This document shows, in pieces, positions 1 through 12,044 of a stretch of 64,000 bases of DNA. The first letter of the stretch is position 1. Every line of letters starts with the position of its first letter. Both the position numbers and the translations under genes were made by a program. The stretch is from Malus domestica. Taxonomy: Eukaryota; Streptophyta; Magnoliopsida; Rosales; Rosaceae. The stretch covers positions 33,658,001 to 33,722,000 of the forward strand of contig NC_091667.1 of NCBI RefSeq assembly GCF_042453785.1, in the 5' to 3' direction. The notes under the pieces were generated by a model, which was not told the origin of the DNA, made no database searches, and worked only from the letters and a program-made list of their open reading frames with translations.

Positions 1-862
1 TAATTTTTAAAAAATAATGTAAATATTGTTTAATGCTTATTTTACAATAAAAAAAATTATTTAAATCCATATAGGCTCCTGCCTAATCTCGCCTAGGTGC
101 CTAGCTGCTAGGCCTCAATCCGCTGCCTGACTAGCGCCTAATGTTTTTTAGAATCTAATCCTAACCAATTTAAACTTCTTACATGACTTTGATATTACCG
201 CTTACAACCGCTTTGGTGAAGAGATTGTTTTCTGTTATGAATAATGACTCAAAACTTTGCACTTTCTAATGTGAAAGCAACCGCTTCGATTGGACATTGC
301 ACTCTTTTGAATTTCGTCCCTTCCCTTGGCAAATCATGACTTCGCCACTGGTGACAATAACAATTCTTTTCAATTAATCAGTACAATAAATGTATTGTGT
401 TATGTACATGTAAAGACCAAACCCTAATTTAGTTTTATTCATTATTTTAAAGACAAAAGGTCGAACCATGTAATTGTCACACTCATGTATAAGTTGTACA
501 AAAGAGAGGGAGAAACTGGATTTGCATGGAGATTTGGGGACATACAAGTGTCAACATATGTTTGCGTTGAGTAAGATAAGTTCATTCACTTTCCGTTAAA
601 TTTTACTAGATCAACCGCGCAGACATACATGTATACCTTATCCAAACGTCATTGTTCCCAGCTACTGACAAAACCACCATCTTAAACCGAAGAGATAGTG
701 CATGGATCTATCAGATTCTATCACGATCATGTTAATTTAATTTTAAAATAGACAAAACTACAGTTAATTAGCTATGCTAACAATGTTCACGAGGTTGATT
801 TTAAAATATTAAAAAAAATATATTAATTTGACTGTGAGTTAAAGTTAGCTTCATGCACGCTT
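1..862. other. Intergenic, no gene seen
   Basis: AT-rich sequence without a supportable coding region. Around 70-130 it has a cluster of GCCTAG-type words in both orientations, as seen in degenerate plant repeats, but no element ends could be fixed. Confidence 0.5.
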
Positions 863-894
863 AAGTCCAAAAATGGACACCCACCAACTAAAAT

Positions 895-897
<3 letters not shown>

Positions 898-946
<49 letters not shown>
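898..946. repeat. (CT)n microsatellite flanked by a direct repeat
   Basis: About 24 uninterrupted CT units. A 25-26-bp near-identical direct repeat (AAGTCCAAAAA.GGACACCC core) lies on either side at 863-888 and 969-993. The microsatellite therefore sits inside a small local duplication. The short ORFs that read Ser-Leu repeats across it are not genes. Confidence 0.95.
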
Positions 947-949
<3 letters not shown>

Positions 950-1012
950 ACGGTCTCTGTGCATTTCCAAGTCCAAAAAGGGACACCCAACAAGGGTTGG
1001 GTTTTTTTTGTT

Positions 1013-2052
1013 TTTCTTCGGGTTGGTTTGGTATTGCTGTGCTTTGAAAAAAAACTGTTTCTGCTGTGCTGTGAGAATAAGCAGCTGTTAAATAAAATAG
1101 CAGAGTGTTTGGTAAACTTTTTTGTAAAAATGCTTTTGGAAAAAAAAAAAACAATATGATAGTGTTTGGTAAATTTTTATGTAAAACAGTTGTGACTGTG
1201 TGAAATTACCAAAATGGTATAATACTAGATATGCTATGACAAGCCATGACGTCGTTCGTTGGCAACCTTTTCACCTTCATCTTCCTCTCCCTCCTCATCT
1301 TCTCCTTCCGCATGGTCGTCGAAAATGGGACCCACCTCCTCACCTCCTTTGTTGACCGCGACCTTTTTCTCAAATCCTTCCTCTCCTGCCTCGACCTAGT
1401 TGGCGTCGGCAATACCAACCACCGCTCTCTCAGATGTCCAGCCAAGTCCCCTTCTCCGTTCTCTCTTCGCCACCGACACCGCCTATTCCTTCACCTCACC
1501 CACGTCGGAACCTTAGACGACGATTTCTTCTCCGGCAAGGACGACGACGCTCGCTCCCTCTTCGGCCCCAATCCTCATTTTCTCCTCCTCCTCTCACTCC
1601 ACCTTTAAATTAGGGTTTAATGGAACTTACAGGACTAGGGTTTCTGAAATTGTGCGCGTCAGCCTCACATTCAAGGCTGAGAAACACCATTTCTGATGAC
1701 AGAGCTAGAGGCAGAGATGGCAACGGAGAAAGCAATGAAGGGGAAGAGAAAGGTGGCGATGAAGAAATGGATGATCGGGTCGTCGATTTGCAATTCTTAA
1801 TCAACGGATTGGAGCTGGGTTGCCGGGACGTGGTGGCGTTGTTCTTCCTCCTGAAAGTGTGAGGAATTAGGAGAAACTTTGAAAATAAGCCACTTTTTTA
1901 AGCCACTTTTTGCAGCTTCCACTTTTTAGCTTTTTTTCATCTGAAACTTTGAAAAAAAAGCTGGTTTGGGGTGTTTACCAAACACCAAAAACTCTCCCAG
2001 CTTTTTTTCATACTAGCTTTTTTTTTTAAATCACCTCAACCCCAAACCATAC
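1013..2052. mobile_element. Non-autonomous DNA transposon-like inverted repeat holding a gene fragment
   Basis: The left part (about 1013-1180) contains GTGTTTGGTAAA twice and a GGTTTGG...A-rich...CTG stretch. The right part (about 1880-2052) contains the complements GTTTACCAAACAC and CAACCCCAAACC with T-rich runs. The two arms are imperfect inverted repeats around an unrelated GC-richer centre. This is the layout of a hAT-like or similar MITE that has picked up host DNA. No clean target-site duplication could be fixed, so the ends are approximate and the superfamily is uncertain. Confidence 0.4.
1246..1860 (+). pseudogene. Truncated, frame-broken host gene fragment (unknown protein)
   Basis: The first ORF (1246-1608) starts with ATG and a hydrophobic N-terminal segment (VGNLFTFIFLSLLIFSFRMV), as in a signal anchor. 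It continues into a Ser/Arg-rich stretch and an acidic LDDDFFSGKDDDARSLFG stretch. A second ORF in another frame (1620-1862) has an acidic Glu/Gly-rich region and then DDRVVDLQFLINGLELGCRDVVALFFL, where it stops. The two read as parts of one protein separated by a frame break near 1590-1640, with the C-terminal part missing. I recall similar unnamed plant membrane proteins with this arrangement but can assign no function. It lies between the inverted-repeat arms of the surrounding element, so it is probably a captured gene piece, not a living gene. Confidence 0.45.
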
Positions 2053-2055
2053 ATT

Positions 2056-5000
2056 CTTCTTATGCGAGAGTTAGGCTTATTTGGCTTAAGCTTATTTTTA
2101 GCTTCGTTCCCCAGAATTTGATTTCAATATCAATTTACTTCCTGTAATTCAAAAGCCGTCATTTTACTCTTTGAAACTCAAAATTTGCTCCACTTTGTCA
2201 CCTGGAACTTGATTTTGATCCCATTTTACCCCCTAAAACTCAAAAGTCGTTTCTATAAAACTCAAAATTCGCTCCACATTGACTTAAATCTATTAACTTC
2301 TCATATGGGTTTGATTTGGGTGTACCATGCTAATTATTTATTTTTATTTTTTTCACCTCTTCAATTTCTTTTAAACTAATATTTTCTTATTGTTGAATGT
2401 TAACGCATAATGGAGATTTATAATCGAATTTACTGCACATGTGGCATGAGCTTATTAAGTGTTGGGTCCCACATACGACCTATGGGTTTCAAAGAATAAG
2501 AGAGAGTCCACAAGTTAAAGTGGAACGAATTTTGAGTTTCAAGAAGTAAAGCGGTGACTTTTAAGTTACAGGAGCAAAGTGAGATCAAAATCAAGCTTTA
2601 GGGAGCGTGGGTAAAAATATATGGAAACCCTTAACAATTGGAGTAATGCGTAGGCGCGTTGGGAATTGCGTTTGAAAGAGTTGAAAGTGCTTCTGATAAA
2701 TAAAAAATTCTTTTGATCATACGTAGGCGAGAATAACTACAGAAAGCACTTTTAAATGCTTTTGTAAAAAGCACTTGGATCTGTTTGTGTAAAATTTGGC
2801 TAAAAGTATTTTTATTATAAACTTGTTGCAATTTGAAAATGCTACATAAAAGCATTTGACATACACTTTTTCAAAAAACGCTTCTGCATTTCTAAATTTT
2901 GCTGTCAAATTTAGATAGAAGCGCTTTTATCTGGTAAAAGATTATTTTATTTATTTCAGAAGCAAGCACAGACGCAAACATGTTTATAAACAGAAGCACT
3001 TTTTTTTATAGAAACATTCTCAAACGAGCTTGGTTGGACTATTGGAGGCAGTGTCATCATTTTCAGTTGAGGCCCATGTTTCCAAGGCCAATTTGCCGAT
3101 CAATATGGACTAGGCCATAACCAATACAGACTCTTTTTAATGACTTCTGTCTTCTAGTTGGCAGATTAACACGTAAAATTTCCTTCTTGAGCCCAAACAC
3201 ACACAGCCGAAGGAGTCCAAGAACTTATGGGAACCCAACTTTTGGAAGAATTTGAACTCTGAAATATGTCAGTTACTGTTTCCTCCGCAGAAAATGATAG
3301 AAACCCATGCCTATGCCTTCCACGTTTTACATTCATTCAGCCTCCTTCCTCCCACAAGATCCGAAACGCTCTCTCCCTCCCCCTCCGTTACAAACGATGC
3401 CAACCAAATCAACTGAGAAACTGTTGGAGCGGAAAATTTCGGTTCCTCCAATCCTCTAACAAGTAAATCTTATAATCATGTTGAGAAGCTTTAGATATCA
3501 TCTTCGCTCACTATCAATAAGAGAGGAGGAAGACCTGCAAGAAAACACTCCGACGCTCAAGTTAGTCATGGTTCAAGATGCTTGTAAAATATAAAACGAT
3601 CTCATACCTCTCTCCCCCATGTTGATGGGATTATTGCCCTTTTATAGGCATTCAAGTCTTGGGCTCCAAGTTCCACTCACCTTCTATTTCTCCATGTTCA
3701 ATGGAGTGGGTTTTATGTTGCTTGATTGTAGCTCCACTCCTCATGTTTGGTGTGCTAATGACTTATTTAGTGGAGGAGTCATTTTGGGCTCCCACAAAAG
3801 CCTCAATGCGTTTCTTCCACTACTCGATTGATGCCTTCAAAATTCGGGTAAGGGAATTGTTCTGCTTGATGCCAACTGTGTTCTGGTAAAAGCCTGAGCG
3901 TCGAATACATGCATGTTGTTTTGTTCATTCATTCAGATGAGTCATAGACAAAATTGCTTCTAGAATTTATACGAAATGAATGAAGCATGTGCCCTCTTAT
4001 CAACTTGGCCAAGTGATTCTTTTCGTTGTTATCAAGTGATCCTTTGGACACGAGTGAAGGAAGCATGCATACTGCTTTAGTCAACTGGCTTATCTCGTGT
4101 CTGGTTAATAGTTTACAGTTGATTAGATACATTATTAGTGAGCAATTATTGTTCTACTTGGACAATTGCATCCCAGAGTTCTCTTGGAAACGTTTATGTT
4201 AATTCCATGATATGTAGTACTGCCAAATTGCAACCACTTCTCCTTTTGTACGACTTGCAACTAAAGTGAATCGACAGGGGTTGACACCAAAGGAAAATGA
4301 TCTTCGCTGAATCCTTTTTATAGGAATTCTAGAAATCCCTCGATCGTGCAATCAATTTTCGTTAACTATTATTTATATTTAATTTTAAATCTTAATTTTA
4401 AAATAATTTATGACTACACAATGTACGATAAATGGTGAAATGATCATGAGCACGAAATCTTTAAGATTCCCAATAAATTGATCCAGCGACGATCCTTTTC
4501 CGACACCAAAAGCAAAACAAAGAGAATCCACTGGAAAGTGACCGACAATATATTGAATTATTTTTTAACTCATCCATCATCATTGAATTCTTGGTTTTCA
4601 TTTTAGTTGCAGGAGTGGCTGTGGTGTAGTTAAAGTGGAGCTTCTGCATTAGCTTCGTTTGGAAGCAATCGATAGTGGTAGGATTCGTTTGGAAGTATTT
4701 TTAAAAGGCTGAAAGAGTTTTTGATGAAAATGCTTTTGAAATCAATTCTTGATAAACTGGCAAGTGAATTTTGAAAAAGCATTTTCTTGCTTCATGCAAG
4801 AAACACATAACTACTGTTTCTCGTAGGAAGTATCTTAAATGCTTTTGGGCCTTGTTAGGGAAAAAGAACTTCGTTCCCCGTGTTTAGTATCTCAAACCAA
4901 TCACAGCATCAGAAGTGTAGGTTAGTTTCTCCGCCATTAAGGGATGGGGAGGGAGAGTGAGTTGTGACTTGTGAGAGACACAAATTTAAATCATTGGATT

Positions 5001-5329
5001 AAGAGACAGAGATCTACATCTGAAAGTTTGGACACTAAATTCCTCTAGTAACAAATATACAGAGAGCCAAATTTATGGAGTATAAGAAAAACCAGAACCA
5101 CAGAAAATGGAAAACGAATTCGAGGACAACAGAATTCGAGAAAGAACATACTGATAATAAATCCCTATTGTAGTAAACCCCATTTATTTCTGATGACCTG
5201 AATGGCAGATTAAAAGGGGTTGAAAACATTTTCTAAGTACAGAAAAGAATGTACAAGATATAGCAAACCCATCGGAGACGACCATATCAAAACACATCCA
5301 CACACAAACAATACATGGTATATGGCGGC
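2056..5329. other. Intergenic with degenerate MITE-like stretches
   Basis: No supportable gene. At 2690-3020 and 4690-4860 words such as AAGTGCTTCT, AGCACTTTTA and AAATGCTTTTG recur in both orientations, as in decayed hAT-type MITEs. The remainder is AT-rich. The part near 5230-5329 is probably the 3' UTR of the BAG gene on the minus strand. Confidence 0.4.
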
Positions 5330-6683
5330 TTACTCAAACGATTCCCAATTAAACCTAGGGTAGGGAGATTGATTGGCGGCCTTGGATGTCGAAGAGGCTG
5401 GGATCAATGCCGGGGCAGAATCGAATGTCTCCCACTGTGTGGTCACAACTACCGGCCCTGATGCCGACTGCCCTGACGGTTGTTCTTGCTGTTGCAGTTG
5501 CTGATTATGCGTAGGTGAATAGCCAACTGAACGCCTTGGTTGATGCTCTTGAATCGGTGCTAGTCTATGTCCATTCCCATTGGAATGACCATTTGAATGC
5601 CTCTGCTGAACTTGCTTTGGAATCTGACTTCCGTTGCTGCTAGGCAAGGAGTTTTTAACTTTCAATACATCTAGAGTTTCGACATACTTCTGCACGCGTT
5701 TTACCTTCAAAACAAATTTGTGATCGCATTTTAAAGTTGTGCTTCAAATTGTGGAGCAAAATCCATGGAATGTGATCACTAACATGACTAGTAATCGAAA
5801 TTACCTGCATTTTCCTCTGTAGTTTCACATCACCGTCTCCCATGATTCCGTCTAATTTAAGCAACTGGTTCATCAACTGATCAATCAGAACAAGCACATC
5901 TTGCTCTGCAACTTTTTTACCTTTACTGATAATTGATTCAAGAGCCGACACCTAGAGTTCCCAAAGCCAAATTTCAATTTCCAAAACACAAAATTCTAAA
6001 TTACACAAAATCTTTGCATACACTTCTTTAACAATACCTGGCCAGCAAGCCTGTCTACTTCCAAGCTGATTTCGGAGATGGACTTCGAAGCCTTTTCCAT
6101 CTTGGCATTGCGTCGCATCTCAAGGTATCGCTTTTCTTGGCTAATAGGGTCCTCAACTAACACCATCTTCGACCGGTCCTTCACCCCAGACATGTCGAGA
6201 AAAGCCTTCGAGTCCCTCTCCTTGTCTTTGAATATCAATTTCTGATCTTGATGGTGCAAACCAGTCGGTCCAACCAACATTTTCTTCAAATCCCCTGCAC
6301 AACAAAAATTACACAATTTTACACACCATAAGTAATTAACAACCACTCAAACATAAATTTCTCAATTCCAATTCCAATTCCAAAGTGTAATTTGAATGAT
6401 GCTAAAAATACCATTTTAGAAGCGCAAATTGAGAATAAAATTTACCAAAAGAAGATTGAGCGCTGATGCTGATTTCATGGTAAATTGACCCATATTTGAC
6501 CCGAACCCGAATTGTCGGTGGAGGCACCGAGTTCCGATCAGAGTCCGGATTCCGTTTCTGAACCAGCATTCCTCCCGGTCTGAGCTCCCACTCTCCCTGC
6601 CCCGAGTCAGCTCCGCCGCCGCCTGACCTTCCATTCAACTCGGCCAGTGACACCCCTGTAGTCTTCGTCTTCATCCTCATCAT
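5330..6683 (-). CDS. BAG-domain co-chaperone with ubiquitin-like domain (BAG1-4 type)
   Basis: Four exons with GT-AG junctions join in frame: 6683-6446, 6294-6038, 5951-5805 and 5704-5330, giving 338 residues. The start is the first of two adjacent ATGs. After a Gly-rich N-terminus, residues about 57-128 form a ubiquitin-like domain (TIRVRVKYGS, then GDLKKMLVGPTGL and KLIFKDKERD). Residues about 145-228 form the helical BAG domain (ISEISLEVDRLAGQVSALES, LIDQLMNQLLKLDGI, VKRVQKYVETLDVLK). The C-terminus is Gln/His-rich and ends in RFNWESFE. Length and order match Arabidopsis BAG1-BAG4 (known family), which bind the Hsp70 ATPase domain and act as nucleotide-exchange co-chaperones in stress and proteostasis. 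The family assignment is firm; which of BAG1-4 it equals is not settled here. No close neighbour shares its function. Confidence 0.93.
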
Positions 6684-7240
6684 TTTTACTCTCTAATTTT
6701 CCACGAAAGATCTCTCAGATTTTTATCTGCTTCACAAAATTAGAAACAACCCAATTGAGAGAAAGGCTTGTAGAACAAAACCCTTGTTTCAGAATTCTCA
6801 GGCTCTGACCCCAGAAGCGTCACACCAACCGCTGAAAAGCCACAGCTTTAATGGCGTCTTGAGAAAGAAATAAACCCAACAAGTCATTCACCTCTAAAGT
6901 TCAAGCCTTGCGCTAGAAGATAGAAACAAGGAAAGGTTTACTGAACCGGGTCCGACACAGAACCCACCAGGACCCGGATCTTCGGCCAAAAAATGCAGAC
7001 TAAACTCAAACACAGGAGAAATTTCTCCCGGAAAAAAAAAACAGTAATTTTCCCGAGAAAACAAAATGAACCAAGTAAGCTGAACCCCGAGATTTCCCAA
7101 AGTGGTGCCGGGAAAATCAATGCGAAATCAGAACCTAACAATCTGATAATTTTGGTTCTCCTTTTTTTTTCTCCTTGTTCTGGAGAACTCGCGGAGGAGG
7201 AAGAGGAAGAGGAAGAGGAGGAAAAATAAATAAAAAAATA
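6684..7240 (-). other. Probable 5' leader and proximal promoter of the BAG gene
   Basis: No independent gene is supported here. Reading toward the BAG start on the minus strand, a CT-rich stretch (GAGGAAGAGGAAG-type on plus, about 7190-7227) precedes pyrimidine-rich sequence typical of plant 5' leaders. The transcription start is not determinable. Confidence 0.4.
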
Positions 7241-7774
7241 AAAAGAGTAAAAGAAACAAGTGGGAAGCCAGCTAGCCTACTGAGCTGTTGGAATTGGAAC
7301 CACATTATTCTACATCTGCATGTATATATGATCAAATCATAGGCACATATAATTATGCGTAAATAATAATTTACTTAATTTATTTTACAAAAATAAATGT
7401 AAGAAAATAAATACGAAAAAAGAAAGTGAAAAAAGCCGCCAAAGTTCCTGTAAAAATAAAACACGGCAACGAAATTTGGGTCGTACAGCGAACTGGGTTG
7501 TGTTCCTGTACCTGCGCACTTCGGATAAAAAAATAGTCGTACCTTGTTTTATGTTTCGACACGTGTCTGGATCGGGGTACTTTGGGAATTAAATGGCGAC
7601 GTAATCATTGTGTTGCTAATTACGGTGGGTTTGAGGTCAACAAGTAGAAGATTAACTTGGAGGGTCGGCGCTAACTTTGGGGTTAAACCGTGGGTGGGTA
7701 GTAATTAAGGGTTGCAGCACACGTGTTTCAACCTTTACGTTTATTTATTTTTGTATTTTTGGTTGTGGAATTAT

Positions 7775-7897
7775 GAAAGGGAATTATTATTAGCATTCTA
7801 AAAATCATATTCTACACTTCGTGTATTTTTCTTTCTAATTATAGAAAGTTTAGAATGTCAAATAAGATTTTTAGAATGCTAATAACAATTCCCCTTT
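7775..7897. mobile_element. Small MITE-like inverted repeat
   Basis: Left arm AAGGGAATTATTATTAGC followed by ATTCTAAAAATC. The right arm is its near-perfect complement, GATTTTTAGAAT followed by GCTAATAACAATTCCCCTT. The arms run for about 40 bp around a short centre, giving an element of about 120 bp. The target-site duplication is unclear, so the superfamily is unassigned. Confidence 0.65.
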
Positions 7898-8855
7898 GAA
7901 ATATGTTTTTGTTTTTCTGAACTAACGTTTTATGAGATTAAACAGGACTTGCACGAACTAAGAACGTCGTTGACACGGTGCTAACAATCTTGTTGGTCAC
8001 CGTAGGATTGCTAACGAGCCCTCAAATCCCACCTTCTCCTTCCCCTTCGCACATCAGCGGCATTTGTGGCTCCCATTCTCCAATCACCAAATTAGTCAAT
8101 TTTTGAGTTGGACCAGAATCTAAACGAATTTTTTTCTCTGTCTCCGACGTCTTCGTGTTTCTACCACCCGCCAACATAGAGGAAATCGTGCAGCTTTACG
8201 ATATAGTATTTTTGGAGCTCGTGTTCAAATCGAAGCTCATCGTTACCTATCTCACTATCATCGCAAAATGGGTATTTGTATTTTGGGTTTCAATTTCTCT
8301 ACAACTCAGGTGTGATTTGCTTTAGAAAGCCATGAGTTTTTTAATCATCTTCAGATTGTTAATGTAATGGATTAGAATTCCTCTAATTAAGCCACAAAAA
8401 CCCCTTTCCTTTTCATAGGTGGTTGTGATTTGTGTGAGAGAGAAGTGATCGTGGTGGCTGGCAGGGGGAGGGATTGAGGTTTTTTAATATGTTTTTAAAG
8501 GTAAAATAATTTAAAAAGGAAAAATAAATAGTAATTTGTGACTTTGTTCGACAATGCATCAAATATTGCATAATTTTTATATTGATGAGTCCAAACTAAG
8601 TCAGTTCAGTTTAATTTATATAGCTAGTCCAGTATAAGATAGTTTATCCGAACAAACGGAAGTTTAGGGTACTAGTTTACGATTTTCGGAGTATAGATTG
8701 CTTTCATAGCACTATAACTAGCTTGGATCATGCTCATTTCATAACTAGGTTGGGTCATGCTCCTAATTATGGTATCAATCAAGATATATAACCTTAGCAT
8801 GCATTTTCCACAACACGTAAATTACCTTTTACATCTCCATATTTTTTTTTCCATG
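7898..8855. other. Intergenic, possible decayed exon-like stretch
   Basis: A GC-richer stretch at 8000-8330 can be read in part (for example QLYDIVFLELVFKSKLIVTYL on plus), but with no start, splice structure or family match I can defend. The rest is AT-rich. Confidence 0.3.
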
Positions 8856-8872
8856 AATGAAAAATCCGTGTG

Positions 8873-9010
8873 CCTTCGCCCATGAGCGGTAGGTCTCGGG
8901 TTCGAAACTTGGGAGCAGCTTCTCCATAAATGGGGGTAAGGCTAGCCGACATTCACCTCTCCCAGACCCTGCGTAAAGCGGGAGCCTTGTGCACTGGGTA
9001 CAACCTTTTT
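8873..9010 (+). mobile_element. Au-like SINE, 5'-truncated, with perfect 17-bp target-site duplication
   Basis: The tRNA-type B box GGTTCGAAAC is followed by the Au-family tail: CTCCCAGACCCTGCG, then GGGAGCCTTGTGCACTGGGT, ending in a short T run. The 17-bp word AATGAAAAATCCGTGTG stands immediately before (8856-8872) and after (9011-9027). About 138 bp is shorter than the usual Au SINE (about 180 bp), and the A box is not clear, so the copy seems 5'-truncated. SINEs are copied by LINE machinery; this window also holds a LINE (RTE type), though no partnership is shown. Confidence 0.85.
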
Positions 9011-9691
9011 AATGAAAAATCCGTGTGAAGTAGGATGTGTAAATATTGATATTGGTTCCTTTGTCATATTTTACTTGGATTTCAACCCAGACGTGATTTT
9101 AGGTTATTAAACAAAGATTTCGGGGCATTTCTTGGAAAAATCTTTAGTTGATTACAAATATAATTTAATTGTTGCTAGTGTTATTTGAGTTAACTAGTTT
9201 TAAGCAGAGTAAAAGCTAAAACAAATTCATATGAGAACTTGTGAGAACAACTCAAATACACATGACTAATTACGCAAATAGAGAAACCCAGAGTGATATA
9301 TAATTTCATATATAATAGTCTTTGGGCATCTCTTTTGCCATTTTTAATTTTGAAACCAATAAAACACCTAATTCCACATAACTTTAGAAGAAAATGAACA
9401 AGAATAATCACCATAAAATAATAAACCGGACCAGGTCAAAGTCTTTTTCTAAATTTTTCTTCTAGAAGTTGGATATTAAATGTTGTATATTTCTTTTAAC
9501 AACGATACTATATATATCAAGAGAGTGAAAATGAGATGAGTCTCATTATGGGCCACAATAATTTGGTTTAAATACGTCATTGACGATAATTAAATCTAAA
9601 ATTTCTCACTCACAAGTAAAAAAAAAAATCATTAATCATAATACTAAAGAGCAAATGTTTTGTATTTTAAAAGTTTCAAAAATAGTAAAAT

Positions 9692-9943
9692 TGTTGTAAA
9701 CATTCCTAGTTTAAGTGTAAATGTATAAATTCTAGATTAGATTTGATTCTAATTATTATTTCCTATTGTATCTTGTATTCTTTAGGGAAGAAGGAATTCT
9801 TCTCTTCTTTTACTACTATACATAAAGACACAATGTAGAAGGGATAACAACACACATATTCCCTTACAATTCTACAAACACATATCTTTCTCTATTCTTC
9901 TTGCCGCCGGCCATCCTAAACTTGGATAAAATAGACCACAACA
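9692..9943. mobile_element. Probable solo LTR (TGTTGT...ACAACA)
   Basis: The 252-bp stretch starts with TGTTGT and ends with the exact complement ACAACA. It is flanked by AAAAT on the left and AAAAC on the right (4 of 5 match). Its second half has the T-rich, then ACACAAT-rich look of plant LTR R/U5 regions. No second LTR or coding part is adjacent, so a solo LTR left by recombination is the best reading. Without a second copy this stays tentative. Confidence 0.5.
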
Positions 9944-10317
9944 AAAACCTTCAAAAAAAATAAACAATTTACGCCACAATGAAATGCCACCGTCTCACCG
10001 ACACTCCCCTACATGCAAGCCAACACGAGGGGGTCATCTGACACGTTGCGAACTGTAAGCCATACAAAGAGTCGAAGCCAAGTCTGAATCGTGCGATTTG
10101 TTAAAGTTGGGAGTCTACGCATGCGTGGCTTGATGGGGACGGTGCAACCTACGACATATTACCTCCCTCTAATTACACGATTATCTTAAATTTTGTTCCT
10201 CTTTTTTTTTCTGATTGAAAACTCTCTCATTAACTAATCTGTCGGCCCCTGCACAACAAAAAAATAAAAAAATAAAAAATAAAAAAGCCAAAACAAAAAA
10301 CAACAACTGTGCCTTAT

Positions 10318-10597
10318 GGGTGCGTTTGGTACGCAGACGGGACGGAACGGGACGGGACGGGACGGAACGAAGGTGTAATTTTTGAAAAAGACATGGGGTA
10401 TATTTGTCTTAAAATGGTAAAACATTGTGTTCCACAGACATGGAACAAACCCGTTCCAGGGGGAGGAGGTGGGACGCAAAAACACCCAAAATCTGTCCCG
10501 TGGAACAGCCCGTTCCACCCATTTTTGACGCACCAAACGCGGGACGGAACGCCTCGTCCCGTTCCGTCCCGTCCCGTCCCACGTACCAAACGCACCC
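10318..10597. mobile_element. GC-rich MITE with pentamer-repeat termini
   Basis: The termini are GGGTGCGTTTGGTACG on the left and the exact complement CGTACCAAACGCACCC on the right. Inside each arm are tandem GGGAC/GGAAC pentamers, in opposite orientations at the two ends, so most of the 280 bp can fold as a hairpin. TAT stands on both sides as a 3-bp target duplication. That and the GGG termini suggest PIF/Harbinger-type mobilisation. The overlapping ORFs on both strands are by-products of the pentamers. Confidence 0.8.
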
Positions 10598-10600
10598 TAT

Positions 10601-12044
10601 GATATCATGTTATGTTTTTATTTATTTATTTATTTATTATTATTATTATTTTATCAAAACCTTATTCTATTATGTAAGGCCAGTTATATGAATCTCAAAT
10701 CTACTCAGTTTTGCGTCAAATCTTTCGTTAGCTTCAAGCACATCATATCTTTTTTTATAGTAGTCTCTTCCCAAGTCTTCATCTACTTCTTTTGCCATGA
10801 GTCTTCATCTCGTAGTCGCATATTTTAACTGGAGCATCTGTAGGCCTTCAGTTCACGTGTTCAAACTATCTTAACCGATTTTCTATCATCTTATCTTCAA
10901 TAGCGGCCACTTCTACTTTACCTCAGATATTCTCATTCTTAATCTTATCATTTCTCGTGTGCCCACACATCAATTAAAGCATTCTTATTTTGGATACAAT
11001 CGGTTTCTCCATGTCTTGCTTTTTGATCCCCTAACATTATGTGCCATAAAATATTATTGGTCTTATTGTCATCCTGTAAAAAAATTTCCTTGAGTTTTAG
11101 TACCATGCAACAATCGCACAACATACTCATAAACTCTTCCACACCATCCATCCTAATTAAAACAAATAATAATTAGTTGAATTATTGTAATTTTCTTTAT
11201 ATTTTTTTTGTTTTGGAAGTAGCATCCAATAAGGAGTATTTTTAATATGAATAAACTTTCCAATGAGTATTTTTAATATAAATAAACTCAATTTTAATTC
11301 ATAGTCTTGTCCTTGATTGGGGACTGGATACCGACCATTTGGTGTATAGAATTTGGGTCATCGCCCGTCGGGGACTGCCTTTGCACTGCCTCGCGGTGGT
11401 TCTATAGACTTTCTGTGGGTCTGATGTTAACTTGTGAGGCACGTGACATCCAGACAGACACAGACTTCTTGTTCTTGTTATTGTTGCTTGTGTGTGTTTT
11501 AAAACAAGAGTTAATTATATTTTTAACGTGCATGGCTTCGTTAGAAAAAGATTTTATGTCCACTGATTTGAGAAATTTTAACATAAGAAGAATATAATTG
11601 AGTGAGATTTGAGCATAAAATATTTCTCCATTAGGATATGTCGAAGTTTTTATTTTATGATGAGAATTTGTTTTCGTGGGGTATTCTTTACTTTTTGTCT
11701 TTTATGTGCTCCGTAATTATTTCAAGTTGTGAATATTTAACTAAGATTATACTCTTGTTCTTAATTTTTATGTTTGAGTTTGAATGCTTCTTTGGCTATC
11801 GTTTGTACTATCTTACAACATTTGAAAATATCAATAACATAACCATTTATGTTTGGAGTGTTGATACGTTCTACCTTATAATTTAATAAGTAAATTAAAA
11901 GAGGGTTTATCTTGACAGTTGACCAGATAGACAAATAGTAGGGACAAAGGCAAAAGAACATAAACCTACCCTAAATAGTGATAAATGTTAATAAAAAAGT
12001 TAAAAGCATAGAACACCCAGTTACATGTGTAACCAGAAGCCAAC
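10601..12044. other. Intergenic, no gene seen
   Basis: AT-rich, with a short TTTA/TTA microsatellite at 10617-10652. A moderately GC-rich patch at 11300-11450 has no coherent long frame. Confidence 0.5.

Noticed and set aside
873-1091. ORF reading Ser-Leu repeats across the CT tract
   Set aside because: Produced by the dinucleotide repeat; no codon structure or homology.
10234-10602. Three overlapping Pro/Arg-rich ORFs on both strands
   Set aside because: They arise from the pentamer repeats in a hairpin MITE; both strands are open for the same reason.
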